This document shows, piece by piece, positions 26,695-39,071 of a DNA stretch of 64,000 bases; positions within the stretch are counted from its first letter, which is position 1, and the number at the start of each line of letters is the position of its first letter. The notes under the pieces were generated by a model. It saw only the letters and a list, made by a program, of their open reading frames with translations, did not search any database and was not told where the DNA came from. The stretch comes from Lepidurus packardi (taxonomy: Eukaryota; Arthropoda; Branchiopoda; Notostraca; Triopsidae): assembly GCA_023053545.1 (NCBI GenBank), contig JAKZAN010000007.1, positions 9,300,001-9,364,000 on the forward strand, given 5' to 3'. Made by a program: the position numbers and the translations under genes.

Positions 26695-29600
26695 TTACCA
26701 CAAAACACACTTATCAGTCCTTGTCATGCTACTACCGGCAGGGCAGTTGAACACATTTTGGAAGTCTTCAGAATTAGAAACTGAACCCCAGACGCGGTAC
26801 CGGTTAGGACTATGTACATCCGAATTGATGGCATACCTATAGCCATCTGGCGTGTACATTCCACACCAAATCTGTAAACAAAAGAAATATTTTTTTAAAA
26901 AATTTAGTTTCTAACGGAAATCTTTTCATTTCTTAAATGTAAGAATGTAAAACTATTCCCCAAGTTCTTACGTTGCCAAAAGAAATAAAGAATAACTGTT
27001 CAGGAGTATAAGTTTCCAAACCAGGCAGTCTTGACTCTTCGCCATTAGCTGCCACGTATTTTAAGTACGCTCTATAAGCTTCGCGAATGCCGCCATTGTC
27101 TGCAATGTTTTCACCAAGCGTGTTTAGACCGTTTAACTATTTAAATAAAAAAAATTTTAAAGTAAGTAATATAAACCATTTATTAGTAAAACAATCTACG
27201 TACGTGCACATTATCAGCTTCGGGAACTGTATAGTTCGAGTACTGGCCAACAAAACAATCAGCTCGGTCATTATAATTGGCTAATGTTTCGTCCGTCCAC
27301 CAGGAGTTAGTGTTTCCAAATTTGTCACTTTGACGACCTTGGTCGTCAAATCCGTGAGTAATTTCATGCCCAATTACTATTCCAATACCTCCATAATTCA
27401 AGGCACTAAAACAATTAAATAACGTAAACTAACTCCCAGTTCATAAAACTATTCAAGGTATGCACTTAATTTGATGAGTTAAACGCATAATTTTGATTAT
27501 ATTTCTAGTTTTCGATTCGATTTTGATTCTGTACTACCTATTCAATAAGTGATTAGTATTGAGATAACTTACTTTAAACGACCAAGTTTGAAGAAAGGCG
27601 ATTGCAAGATTCCAGCAGGGAAAGCTAAAATGATACAAAAGAGTTTAAGATTCATAAATTAGAGCCAATTTTAAACGCCAAACTAACTTATAGAATTGTA
27701 AGTAGGTTCGTAGAACGCGTTTACGACAGAGGGGTACGTGATCCACCTAACAATAAACTCATACAATTGATTCAACAAAACAATCCTAATCTATGTACTT
27801 ATCGCGGTCTGTGGGAGAGTTCAAATTGTTTAAAGTGCTGGCAACAGAGTATCCGACCAGTACAGCCATGTTGCCAAAGTGGTCGGTACTAGTAACTGTC
27901 GGCAACTGGAAGTACAAGTTGAGTTTCAATTACAAACTTTGTCTGTCTTTCTAACAATATGTTTAAGGTACTTTACGTTTTTGTAGGTGACGGTATCCAG
28001 GTACGTGCCGTTGAAGATCCAATCCGGGTACGCCAGGAATTCGTGAATGGCGTCAGCTTTGTCTTTGGCGGTCGCTTGAGTTACATTATCCATCCACTCG
28101 GCTTCGTCAACCAACTCTCCAAACGCTTCCAGCAAAAGTCCTAGCATTACTTCAGTCTTTACAGGCAGAAATAAAGTACAACCGTTAGTCGTTTTAGGCT
28201 TATTTCTTCTAGTCAAAGTAATATAACTTACATCAGCTTTAGCTTTAGGATCAAACGCTACTTCTAGGTATCGCTTGCTTGTAGCGAAACCCAACAAAGT
28301 ATTGACTTTGTTGACGCACGTGGTCCACCTTTGAAACAAATGAAAGGGAAAATAACGATCAGAATTAGAAAAAAAAGGGTTTTAATTACCTCGGTTCGGG
28401 CTCGCTCACGCTGGTCAGGACTTTATTGAAATTAAACTGAAGGTCAATCATTTCTTGGGTAGTTTCCGGGGTCATGTCTTTCATCACTCGCCATCCGAGA
28501 TAGTTGGCTAAAGTAGAATGAAACTTGTTATAAATTTATTTCTTGAAATCAATTGAAATATCTTTGACGTACCCAAAGTTTCAGCATCAGTTGCATCAAT
28601 CAACTTTACGAGCTTTTCCAAATAGTCATTTTCGACTACAATGACTACAGAGGTATTGTCGAAGGTTTTGATCCCGTTGAACACAGTATTTAGGTAATTT
28701 TGGACGTTAAACTATTGAATTAAATGAATAACACATTGGAGAGTGAAGCTTTACATTTGAAATATAACCTTACTTTGTCAGCAACAGCAACTTCAATTTT
28801 GTTTTGAAGATCTTCCAAATTGTACGGATTGTACATCAACGTGTTGTTGCGGCGGTTCTCAGATGGCGTGGTAATCTAGAAACGTGTCAAAAACCGTTAA
28901 ATTCAAACTGCTCCAAAAACGTGTAAAAGCAATTACCTTTGCTAATTCGGTCTCAAATTCGACCACTTTTTGCACAGCATTTGGATCTACCACAACGGCA
29001 GGTTCAAATGTTTTGCCAATGACATTTGCCACTCCAGTAATGTAATCTGTGTATCCTTTGATGACATTTGCGTACAAAGTTTGGTTCATATAGTACGGTC
29101 TTGGTAGCGGCAACGATGTTTGATCCAACTGTAACACAAAATCCATAGGTAGTACATTACAATGCAAAAGTCAATCATTACAATGAACCAAATTCAAAAT
29201 TAACAAAAAGAATCAAAGGAATTTAACTTACATAAACCATACTTTGGTTGGTATTTTTACTGTCCAATGCTACATCCGTCATGATCAAGTAGTTCAGACC
29301 ATATAAACGTCTATAATTTGCAATATTTGCGTCCCACATAAAGAAGGTTGCATTAAAATCAGGAACGGCGAGCGGCCAACCATTGTACATCGGACCCGGG
29401 TCATTCAGGATTGTTATTACAGGTTGTACTCCTACATCTTCCGCCGCTCCTACAGAAACCCAGGAAATTAGAACAAAGCGAACGTGTAGAATGAAGGGAT
29501 AAGGGATAAAACCATGAAAACAAAATACCTCACATTCTACACTTACCTGTATCCATACACGCCGCATACATATTACGCATAGCTTTGACGGAGATAGGGT

Positions 29601-30418
29601 CACTCGTGGCTTCGTTCTCTTCCATAACACCTGGCACAGATGTTGTTATAGTACAGTAACAGAATTGGTTGTAGTAACGAATAGAGCGTGAAAAGAGAGG
29701 AAGACTAATTTCCAAACGTGCTTACTGCGAAGGACAACGTTCACTTCATCTCGGATCAAATCGAACTGCGTCCAACGCGATTTGGTCGCCGGCAGCGGAT
29801 GGACGTTCGTCCAATTCCCGCAAGTAAATTGAAAGAAATCATCACAAGGGTTCACTGAAGTATCCATGGCTTCCAACAATTCCGCAGCTGACGTATTCCA
29901 AACGTTTTATTAGTTAATTTCACCAAAATAGGATGACTTACCGCTATAGAGACAGTCAGGTGTAGTGCACACAGTTTTCTCATCGATAATATGCTGCAGA
30001 CTCGAGATTTGCTCGTCTCTGTCCTCAACTAGACGAAGATAAGTCCAGTAATGATGAGCGAAGAGGAAACATCGGTTGGAATGAAGAGAATTAGTTTTCT
30101 GTGAAGAAAGCGAAGAACGCCTGAGGGGCAGAAATATTACCTTGTGCTCCCAGTACTATTGCAGCAATAATGGACGCCAGACAGGTGGCTCCAACTACCG
30201 TCAGTGCAATAATCAAATTCTTCTCCGTCTTCCCACGGTTGTTACTATAAACATTGGAGAGATAACCAGAATGTTTAATGAAGCAATGTTTAATTAGCAA
30301 TGTAGTCGTGTTTGAAACCCAAATACCAATAATAGCAGTTGCAAACCAAAATAGACACACTTGAAAGTCGTTTTTCCTAACAATGTACTTCAACTTACAA
30401 TTTCGTCATTAAATCCAT
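26695..30418 (-). CDS. M13 (neprilysin-like) type II membrane metallopeptidase, complete (754 aa)
   Basis: Zinc ectopeptidase that cleaves small peptides such as neuropeptides at the cell surface. Exons in coding order: 30418-30399, 30244-30141, 30028-29942, 29887-29726, 29630-29547, 29449-29232, 29128-28937, 28875-28774, 28711-28573, 28507-28390, 28328-28232, 28156-27977, 27905-27799, 27746-27688, 27624-27573, 27405-27204, 27136-26972, 26871-26695. A short cytoplasmic tail ([16 protein letters not shown]) precedes one membrane anchor at about residues 17-38. The ectodomain begins with the M13 signature [18 protein letters not shown] and [14 protein letters not shown]. The zinc site HEITH is at 587-591, with the third ligand in GENIAD (Glu 650), and the C-terminus is CVLW as in neprilysin. 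Conserved VNAFYEP and FPAGILQ are present. The 75-nt stretch 28157-28231 is stop-free and in frame but is best read as an intron. Confidence 0.94.
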
Positions 30419-31474
30419 GGCTTCGCACAGTTTGTTACACTATGCAGCCTGTGGAAACGTGTCAGTTTCAAGGCTTTAAACTGACTGAAGGGGAGCCAGG
30501 TGTGACTATACACCTTATAAGGCTGATGAGTTCCTTTCAATAATGATAGGAGATAAACCTCTGATAAAAGGTCTCATGGATAAGGCTTGTTTGCGCTAAG
30601 TTGACTGTTACTTGAAACACAATCAAGCTTTTGGAGCCGATATGCCGGTTTCATCAGGGAAAACTGGGATCTGGGAACATGATTCACGCCGTATGGACGT
30701 ACATGAGTACAGACGCACGCTAAAAACGAACATATCGTCCAGTTCCCATACACGGTGATAAAACTATTTGTTACGTACTTAAACTCAAACCCTTTCTAGA
30801 AGCGGAAAACGCACGTCCAACTTTGAACTCTTTGCACGTCCAACTTTTAATGTAAGAATTCTATTCAAACGTCGATTTTAAAAGTTTTGAGGCTTCTAGA
30901 ACTTCAAAACTAACCTAACTTACAAACGAGTACATTCTAGAATGATTTTATAGCTGTCCAGCATGCGCAAACATGCTTAGTTGAGCCTCTACATAGGCAT
31001 AATTAGTTAACGTGAAGGGCGTGAAAAGGCACCGAGTGTGCCTATAAGGTCAGGCGGGAACTCGAGGCGTTACTTCGGCCTGCACATACCGACAGCACCG
31101 CAACCCAATAATGAATTCTACAATGTAACCGAACAACTCGCTGCTCCAACCGCGATTCGCCCACTTACTCCGGCTTGATGTGACTGTGTCCCATAACACA
31201 ATAAAGGGAACTAAAAATTAAAAATTAAGGAACTAAAAATTACTATAAATTAATTTATTCTCGGTAATGTCTCATGTTTTATACATTTATTTGGCACGGT
31301 GTTGTACAACTTAGGAGAGCGCTGGCACGAATATGTACACACTGAAAAACTTTGAATAAACTGCCCCAAGAGAAAATGTAATTATAAAAAGTTGCAATAA
31401 AAACAACAAACGAAAACCAATGCGAATATCAAAGAGTAGTAGATTTGCAACAAAATGCCCACGTTGAGGATATT
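30419..31474. other. Intergenic region between the M13 peptidase and SH3BP5-like genes
   Basis: No coding gene, RNA gene or clear repeat is recognised. It contains the 5' flank of the M13 gene and the 3' flank of the SH3BP5-like gene, both on the - strand. The middle (about 30960-31190) is less AT-rich than its surroundings but has no long frame. Confidence 0.55.
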
Positions 31475-32200
31475 CTATTTAGGAGTATGCAGAGATAGCT
31501 GCTGTGTAGTATGGACCAAATCCTCCTAAATTCCACAAAATTGTTTTTTTTAGAAAATTGTCAGAAAATTTGAAAAAAAGATTCAAAATAGCACACACAC
31601 AAAAAGCCGACAAATAATACAACAACATAAAAAGGAAGCGGATATGATTAAAAGGACTCGTTACCCGGTATTTCCGGGGGGTTCCTATGGATGACGCGAC
31701 ACTTTGCGAGTCCTCTGACCTGAAAGACAAGAATACAGAAATGCCAAGGTTCTTCAGTTTTTATCTTTCGAAGATGCCGAGACAGAACACAGTCAGAACA
31801 GAATTAGCTAATCGCTTTTATCAGAACGGCGAGAAGGCTTTCTGGGTCTACGTATGTGTCCCAAAGCCTTCCCAACAAGGTTAACGCTAAACTCTGTAGT
31901 GAAATAGGGAAAACGGCAGATAATTTTGCCCTTACAGAACGCTGCTGATATCACAATGGTCTAGATCAAAGTCCAAAGATTGGTAATCGCGTTCGGCGCC
32001 CACACCTGGCTCACGGGGACGATGGGCAGCTCGTTTTTCATGAATTTCTTCCGAAATAGCCTGCGAAAAAAAAAAATTCTTTTATTTACCAGATTATTAT
32101 TATTATTATTAACTAGGACTATGCTTCTATTCTTATTCTATTATTCTTACTATCATTATTATTATTATCATTATTTTTATCATTATTATTTTTACTATCA

Positions 32201-32243
<43 letters not shown>

Positions 32244-34403
32244 TCTTACTATTATTATTCTTATCATAATTCTTTTTATTGTTATTATTTTTATGAATTC
32301 TGGCTTCATGCTAAGGGGTAAAGGGGACAGATCTTTCGCCTCTGTTGTTATGATTATGATTATTTTTGAGCCCTATTTAGATTAAAGTGAAAATAAAACG
32401 GAAAATTTGAGGAAAGGGAAGAATTTTCTAAGATAATGAAAGATAGTCACTTCAAGCCGCCGAAGAGAATCCGAGTAGTTTCGTTTGGCTGAGGAAACGG
32501 CGACTTGTAATTGCTGGATTTTCGCTTTTTGTTGCATCAATGATTTGTTGAAAACGTCTTTTTGGTCAAAATACGTGCGTGATTTGGCTATGACACGCTT
32601 GAGATCTTTCTCTAAATCTTGTACCTGCAAGCACAAGTCGATCATTATACAGAGGTTTTCGTGATTTAAAAGGATAATGCGATACTTTTTTTTCAGCAGA
32701 GGTGAACATGGAGGCTCTCCTTTGATGCTCTCTTTCAGTGCTGGCTTTGAGAGCTTCAGCTTCCATGACTTTTAATGTGGCGTGGTTTAACATCTCCTGC
32801 CAGGCGTTATCGAATTTCCATTCGTGTTGTTGGCTTAAAAAACGCTGCTCCGCTAATGCGATCGTTTCTTTAGCGGCTTTGTGAATGCCTAGACAAAATA
32901 CTTGTACTTAAGCACTGATATTAAACATAAATAATATTTTAGTATATTTAATAAACTCAATATTTCAATAAATAAAATCAATATTTCAATAAACTCAATA
33001 TAAAGATTCAATACTATGTTAATTAAAAAGTCAATGAATGCCTACAATTTTTCTAAAACTAATGTAAGATGTTAAAAAATGTAAACTAATGTAATATGTT
33101 AAAAAATAAAGAAGAAAAGTGTAACTTCAAAAGGAAGCAAAATGCTCCACAATTAATTCCACGTTATTTTAAATTATTTTCTGAAATTATTTTAAAATAT
33201 ATCGAAAATTAATTAAAACGCCTTAAAGTTAGTTAAACAAAGCTAAGTAATAAGAAAGAATGTAAAAGAAAGTGGATAAAAAGAAAAAATTGCAAAAATA
33301 AGGGAAAAAAAAGAAACCGAGCCTGCCAGGATTCGAACCTGGAATCTTCTGCTCCGTAGGCAGACGCGTTATCCGTTGCGCCACAGGCCCTTGTTGTATG
33401 ACAAACGACCCGGTGGACTGGACTTACCATAGGCTTTTTGGTACTGGAGAGCCGAGTTTTGGCAATCAAGTTGGGATTTCTTGGCCAGTTCCAGTGCGTC
33501 GAAATAGGGTCTGGCTTTTTCTATACAGTTTCCCAGTTTCCTTGACATGATTTTGAGCTGTTGTGTGGATTCTGAAAGCAGTGTGCGAAACACAGCGTTC
33601 GCGTCCTACAACTCAATCAATAATTCATTAATCTTTCGATTTTTTCGATTTTCTAAGAAAATTACGACAAAAAATACGAAATAATATAAGAAAATTACGT
33701 CAAGTTGAGTTTCCAATAGGTTTATATCATCAGTGGTACTATTCAGCTTCTCGAGCTCAATCTGAAATTTAAAAAAAACGTTTAAAAGACAATTTTGACG
33801 TTTTTACAAGTTTAAAAATTAATAACGACCTCTTAGTAAATTCCTACCAAATTGATCTACAAAACGGTTATTTAATATAATGTATATTTCTCATAGGAAG
33901 GTTAAATATAATAAACCAGACACGATAAGAATGCAAAGTACAACGTCCAAAAGTACGTGGACAGTTTACTCATTTAATCAGGCATGAGTGAGATCAATTG
34001 ATATTCAGTAAAGGAATGCAGAAAGGAATTTCTATAGTATTTTTTACCTCAATTTATTTACACCGCTTGTGGCAAAATTGAAATAAAAAACTAAATAAAC
34101 AGGTTTTAAAGTTTATTGTTTCAGAGAATCTAATCTTGAGGCCATAAACAAAAGAAAAAAGCAAAGCAGGAAGCTGTGAATCCCGTTAAGAAGGTCACGT
34201 GCATCCTTCTTTCAGCTCCCTGTACACACGTGACCTCAAAAGATAAAAACCCCGCAGTCCAAATGAGTAATGTAAATGACAAAACTAGGCAAACTTACTT
34301 GAATGCGAGGATCAATCTCTTCTTCTTCTTCATAGGAAGGACCATTTTTGTCATAAACTGGAGTAAAAGATGGGGACGTACAAGAACATTCATGTGAAGA
34401 CAT
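31475..34403 (-). CDS. SH3BP5/parcas-like coiled-coil protein, RAB11 GEF family (317 aa)
   Basis: Exons in coding order: 34403-34299, 33761-33699, 33605-33428, 32888-32686, 32624-32451, 32060-31936, 31719-31665, 31525-31475. The model starts MSSHECSCTSPSF and has an acidic EEEEEIDPRIQ lead-in. Long coiled coils follow: LEKLNSTTDDINLLETQLD, then the block ending in IEKARPYFDALELAKKSQ. The family hallmarks AKETIALAEQRFL, WQEMLNHATLKVMEAE and LKRVIAKSRTYF come next. A conserved EIHEKR and GVGAE region precedes a Ser-rich tail ending QQLSLHTPK, which resembles the KQLSLQCSK near the human C-terminus. Human SH3BP5 and worm REI-1 activate RAB11; fly Parcas acts with Btk. The two small last exons rest on phase and tail similarity and are less certain. 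Confidence 0.88.
32087..32293 (+). repeat. Imperfect (TTA/ATT)n microsatellite in an SH3BP5-like intron
   Basis: About 200 bp of mostly TAT and TTA triplets on the plus strand, purest around 32205-32240. It lies in the intron between the exons at 32451-32624 and 31936-32060. Open frames read through it are artefacts of composition. Confidence 0.9.
33318..33390 (-). tRNA. tRNA-Arg, anticodon ACG, inside an SH3BP5-like intron
   Basis: On the - strand the 73-nt cloverleaf starts GGGCCTG and ends CAGGCTC plus discriminator G, giving a seven-pair acceptor stem with one G-U. The D arm is GCGC...GCGT-like. The anticodon arm is TCTGC/CTACGGA/GCAGA with anticodon ACG (read as ICG for Arg CGN codons). 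The T arm contains GGTTCGAATCC, which is also the B box; TGGCGCAACGG provides the A box. A T-rich run follows as the Pol III terminator. It lies in the intron between exons 33428-33605 and 32686-32888, same strand as its host. Confidence 0.95.
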
Positions 34404-35870
34404 TAGCCAATTAGCTAGAGTACTAGATTAAAGCGCGAGAAAAGGAACAGAAGACACTCAACACACCAACCTTTATTTACCAACACCTGAAGCTGAACTG
34501 CTTAATGCACAGGCGACGTTGCCACTACGTCACTATATTTATTCCCTGATAATGAAAATAAAGATTGCTTTATGATTATTTTACTTATTGAACATTGTTA
34601 TAACTACAATCCAAGTTAGAGATAATAACAAATTGTGCTGTTATTCTCTACGTATAACAAGGATTCCGCGAGTTTTATTGGTTTGTTAAAAACAAACATT
34701 AAATTAAATATCGAAATTAATAATATACGAGATCGATTAAGGCAGCGCACTCCAATTTCAAACCGAAGAATGTATTTTAGGGCACACGTCCATTTTGTAT
34801 AAATAATATATACGTTACATGACTTGGTAAGAATGAATGAATGAAACATGAATTAATAACTTCTTATTTCTACCACATAGTAAACAAATATAGGACTATT
34901 TATTGGCAGTAAAATAATAAACGGTAATATATTAATACAAGGTGAACAGTAAGTAGTTGATACTTTTTGTCAAAAGGTGGCAGTGATGTCATACCCCAAT
35001 ATCATCAGAATGCAGATCCTTTAAACAAAAACAAAACTTCTCAAGAAATTAATTGTATTTTAAAATTCTTGTATTAAAACTATCTTAATAAGAAAATCTA
35101 ATGTATTACGGATTTTTCATTCTGCTGTATATTTACTTAAGATTTTCAAAACTTGGAATAGTACGCCACAAATTGATGGAACAGATATTAAAGCAGACCT
35201 CTGTTATGCAACAAATTTATACATTCCCTGCATTACTGTCACAATACAATTTCATCATATTGCATTGGGAAGGATAAGTTTGTAATCCTTTTTGCCACGC
35301 TATAGCTCCATAAGGTATTCCACCGTGGCCTTAATAAACGCAATTGAAATGGGAAAACATTGGAATTCGTATTTCAGAATATATATGAATAATGGATTTA
35401 TGCATTTACCAAAATTTATAAGCTTCACATGATTTTTTTTTTCTCCGGAACATAGTTTTAAAGGAAATGTCCCTTTACTAGATGCTAAAATGCATGCGTC
35501 AAATTTTGTCAAATGGTGCGTACGAACCTTTTAAAGAACGATACAGAGACACTACGTGCTCGGGCATACCCAATCAAAGTGAATCTAGATTACACTTTAT
35601 CAGAGCTCGGGGGTTCGTCGTACAACTTGTAAATTCAGTTACTGCGTTTGGTTGGCCTAAGAGCTACAGTTTTCCGATTCGTTTCATTTCTACGTGAGTC
35701 TGCACTTATCTCGACTTCCGACTGCTCGTTTGCTCTTCAGAGCTGGGAAATAAGGGGAAGCAAAAGAAGTTTATAAAAGAAGCAAAGGACAGCTCATGAG
35801 GGAACCGGTAGACCCATCTCCCGACCACTTTCGATCCAGCTTAGTGCCTGACAACAAGCTTTTTGAAACC
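34404..35870. other. Intergenic region between the SH3BP5-like and esterase genes
   Basis: The region contains the divergent 5' flanks of both genes. It is AT-rich, and no coding or RNA gene is supported. The only clear signal is the TATA box for the esterase near its right end. Confidence 0.55.
35772..35778 (+). promoter_or_regulatory. TATA box of the carboxylesterase gene
   Basis: TATAAAA lies 99 bp upstream of the chosen esterase ATG (35871). Transcription would start about 30 bp downstream, near 35803. That lies after the in-frame ATG at 35796, which supports 35871 as the real start. The 35871 ATG is also followed directly by a signal peptide. Confidence 0.6.
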
Positions 35871-38743
35871 ATGAGGATAAATACGTTGATTAAATGTGTG
35901 CAAATCTTTGTAATGTTTGCATCAGTGGTAGGTGTGATGACGTTACCCAATCCAGCTCTTGAAACGCCAGTTGGACGCCTCCGAGGAACTCAAGAAACGA
36001 CCTTAGATCTGCCCGCCAACGTCCGCAGTTATTACGCATTCCGAGGCATTCCTTTTGCAATACCACCCGTAGGAGACTTACGCTGGAAGGTACTATAAAA
36101 AAGCCATTGCCCTTTAAAAATCGCTGAGGAATTTCATAGTCTTTTTCATTACACACATCAAACATAGGAACCCCAGGAATTTGGAGCCTGGCCAGGCGAA
36201 TTAGACGCCACCAAATTCGCAGACGTGTGTCCCCAACTTGATAGGCAAGACGTCTCTATAATGGGAAGCGAAGACTGTCTCTATCTCAACATCTATACGC
36301 CGTTTCTACCCCGTATGCTTAATGAAGGAAGCGGAGATACGTTTGTTATGCCTCGTTCTTCCATGAATCCGACGTTTCCAACACGCCAAGGCATGACGAG
36401 TCCCAACTTGCCGGTTATGGTCTGGATTCACGGAGGAGCGTTTGTTCGCGGAAGTGCTAATGCCTATGGTCCCCAGATACTTATGCGAGAGGATATCGTC
36501 CTAGTGACCATAAACTACCGCCTGGGATTACTCGGTAACCGTCTTTTAACGAGCCTCTAAATCCACCCACAATATATAACCTAGATACATATATATAAAC
36601 TATTAACTATAAACTAACCGTATAAACTATGTAACTAGTAATGTAATCTGTGTCTATGTAATCTATGTACATATATATAAACTATAAATAACCGTATAAA
36701 CTATGTAACTAGTAATGTAATCTGTGTCTATGTAATCTATGTACATATATATAAACTATAAACTAACCGTATAAACTATTTAACTAGTAATGTAATCTGT
36801 GTCTATGTAATCTATGTACATATATATAAACTATAAATAACCGTATAAACCATGTAACTAGTAATGTAATCTATGTAATCTGTGTTTGGTGGTATATTTC
36901 AGGCTTCTTAGCGACGGGTGACGATGTTATTCCAGGGAATTATGGATTGCTGGATCAAATCATGGCATTAAAGTGGGTCAACAAGTACATCGGCTATTTC
37001 GGAGGCGATCCTAACCTCGTTACCATATTTGGAGAATCTGCTGGCGGCATGAGCGTACACAGCTTGGTACTTTCACCCAGAGCAGCCGGTATGTTCCTTC
37101 ATGTGTTGCAATCAATATTTTTTGGGTTCTCAAAGTACCCAAAACCGGTTTACTTTTTCATAATAGGGTTGTTTCGACATGCTATAGCTCAAAGTGGAAC
37201 GGCGATCTGCGACTGGGCGGTTAATGTGAACCCGAATGAGTACGCTCGACAAGTGGGTCACGAACTGGGTTGTTCGCTGGATTCCCATAGTCTTTTAGCG
37301 TGTTTGAAAAACAAAGATGCTACCGCGTTAATTAAAGCTGCCAAGACCTTTCAGGTGCACAGAAATATTCAAGCAAATCTTAAGATATAAAATTGAGTTA
37401 AGGAAGTAATCAAGGTTTTGTTTTATTTGAATCGTTCCGTAGAAGCACAGTTTCTTCCCCAAGAAAATTGCGGCAGTAATAGACCGCAATCTCAGAGATA
37501 AACCGTTTTTTCCTGAACATCCTCGGGACATTTTAAGCAAAGGGCATTACCAGCCGGTTCCTCTAATCGCTGGTGTATTGCCCAATGAAGGGCTCCTGTT
37601 TTACCTAAGTATTGCCTATTGAGTACCCTTTGGTAGATACTTTAGTTTTAAAACTAAACGATTTCTATGAAGTGATTCATCTAGAGAATGCTGGGAAGAT
37701 GAGTGAACCAAGGTTTCTGGAAAACGAGCTTCTTCCTAGTGTCATCCGAAGTATTATGGGTAATACCAGTTACCAGGACGCGGTAATGCACGCGGTGAAA
37801 GAGCAATACTTCGCTGGGGCAGAGTACAGCGACCCGGATTCGTTTATTCCTCGCATGAGCAAAGTAGTAACTCTGTTAGGTTTTATATCGCTATTTTACT
37901 TAAAACAGGACTGTTATGATTAGATGTTGGACGACGGATTGTTTACCTCAGCCATCTATGAAACTCTCAAGCTACATTCTTTGACTTCGGCGCCAGTTTT
38001 TGCTTATCTCTTTTCCCACAGATTGCCCAGTTCGCCGTCATACTCTGCAGCGAACATTGAAGCAGTAAGACGAATGGGGATTGATACTCCACTTTTTGGT
38101 CAAGCAGTAAGTCATGCTGATGAAGTACTCTACTTATTCCAACTACCTCAAGCACCACGCCTTTCCAGCAACGACTTAGCGATCTCTAGAATGCTGACAA
38201 GAATGTGGGCGAATTTTGCCAAGACTGGGTACCACCTAATCAATAATAGTACGGGAAAACATAACCTTCTTTCGTGTTCTTTTTCGTTGTTGTAGATCAC
38301 CAACATCCCTCGCTACAGTAAATCAAGGGATACCCTTCTGGTCCCGCATTACTAACCCAGAGTCTATAAATTATTTTAATATATCCCTGAGTCCTAACGT
38401 AGTCACAGATTTTAGGAAAACGGTATGATTTCTTCATCTTTTATCTCTTTAAAAGAAACTAGTTCTGATGCACTTGTTTTAATTAATTAAATGGGATTTT
38501 CATATTTGTACTTTCTAGGAAAGTATGTTTTGGACAGGAACTGTATCATTTGTCCGCGAGATGACAGCATGGTACAGTGACGAAAAGACGCACTACTTCA
38601 ATGCCACGTGGATCCTGCTGGCGTTGCTTTTGGTCGCCATTTTGGTTATTGTGATTTTGGCTATTTTTATCGCTAAAGTACTTCACCGTAGAAGTTACCC
38701 TGAACATGTCATAAGTCTAACGGGTTCTTCGGAAAGAATGTAG
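35871..38743 (+). CDS. Membrane-anchored carboxylesterase (alpha/beta hydrolase, 659 aa)
   Basis: Exons 35871-36089, 36168-36534, 36903-37088, 37167-37354, 37464-37608, 37646-37863, 37924-38228, 38296-38422, 38519-38743. A signal peptide (MRINTLIKCVQIFVMF) leads into a type-B carboxylesterase fold: YYAFRGIPFAIPPVGDLRW, EDCLYLNIYTP, WIHGGAF. The nucleophile is in GESAGG, the acidic residue probably in LPNEG, and the His in SHADEVLYLF, so the triad looks intact, unlike neuroligin or neurotactin. The C-terminus has one membrane segment (about 25 residues, WILLALLLVAILVIVILA) and a short cytoplasmic tail, so the enzyme is probably held outside the cell. Substrate unknown. Oddity: the frame near 37609 closes only if a 37-nt GT-AG intron (37609-37645) is removed. 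The last two exons are duplicated as dead copies at about 40.4-40.8 and 42.5-42.9 kb. Confidence 0.88.
36574..36893 (+). repeat. About 74-bp tandem repeat, four copies, in esterase intron 2
   Basis: ACCGTATAAAC begins units at 36617, 36691, 36766 and 36840. Each continues through ATGTAACTAGTAATGTAATC, TGTGTCTATGTAATCTATG and TACATATATATAAACTATAA. The array sits between exons 36168-36534 and 36903-37088 and makes this intron 368 bp, the longest in the gene. Confidence 0.92.
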
Positions 38744-39000
38744 CTCAGTTATTAGGAATGTAAACTAGAATAGATCCTTTTAATGAAGTTGCTTTTCTCT
38801 GCTATTTTTGTTATTTTAAGATTTAGAAATTTAGATTTAAGCTTGTTACCTGAGTGTTATTTATATAGTTAATCTAACGACCCAACAATACGCACTACAA
38901 AGCCGGATAAGCCATGTATGGATAAGCCCTATTACACAGTACAGTACAGTACGTCCGACGTAGAATCTCAACTATTCAAAGAAGTGTGAAATGAGTCGTT

Positions 39001-39006
39001 TTTATT
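39001..39006 (-). terminator. Polyadenylation signal of secreted-protein gene 1
   Basis: AATAAA on the - strand, 66 bp after the stop codon of the low-complexity secreted gene at 39072-39857. Equivalent signals sit at 41382-41387 and about 43406-43411 after the other two copies. On the + strand, AATAAA at 39051-39056 could serve the convergent esterase gene, whose stop is at 38743. Confidence 0.55.
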
Positions 39007-39071
39007 AGAACATTATGAATCAGGCTTTGTTTTTTGTATAGAAACGACAGAATAAAAATTGGTTTGGGTTG

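Noticed and set aside
31740-31890. An extra SH3BP5-like exon between 31936 and 31719
   Set aside because: Candidate acceptors give early stops or no similarity. Direct joining of 31936 to 31719 keeps phase and yields SEDSQSVASS, as in the family.
31980-32321. A Leu/Tyr-rich frame of 113 codons
   Set aside because: It is a read-through of the TTA/ATT microsatellite.
35796-35870. Upstream in-frame ATG at 35796 as the esterase start
   Set aside because: It lies only about 20 bp after the TATA box, before the expected transcription start, and would bury the signal peptide.
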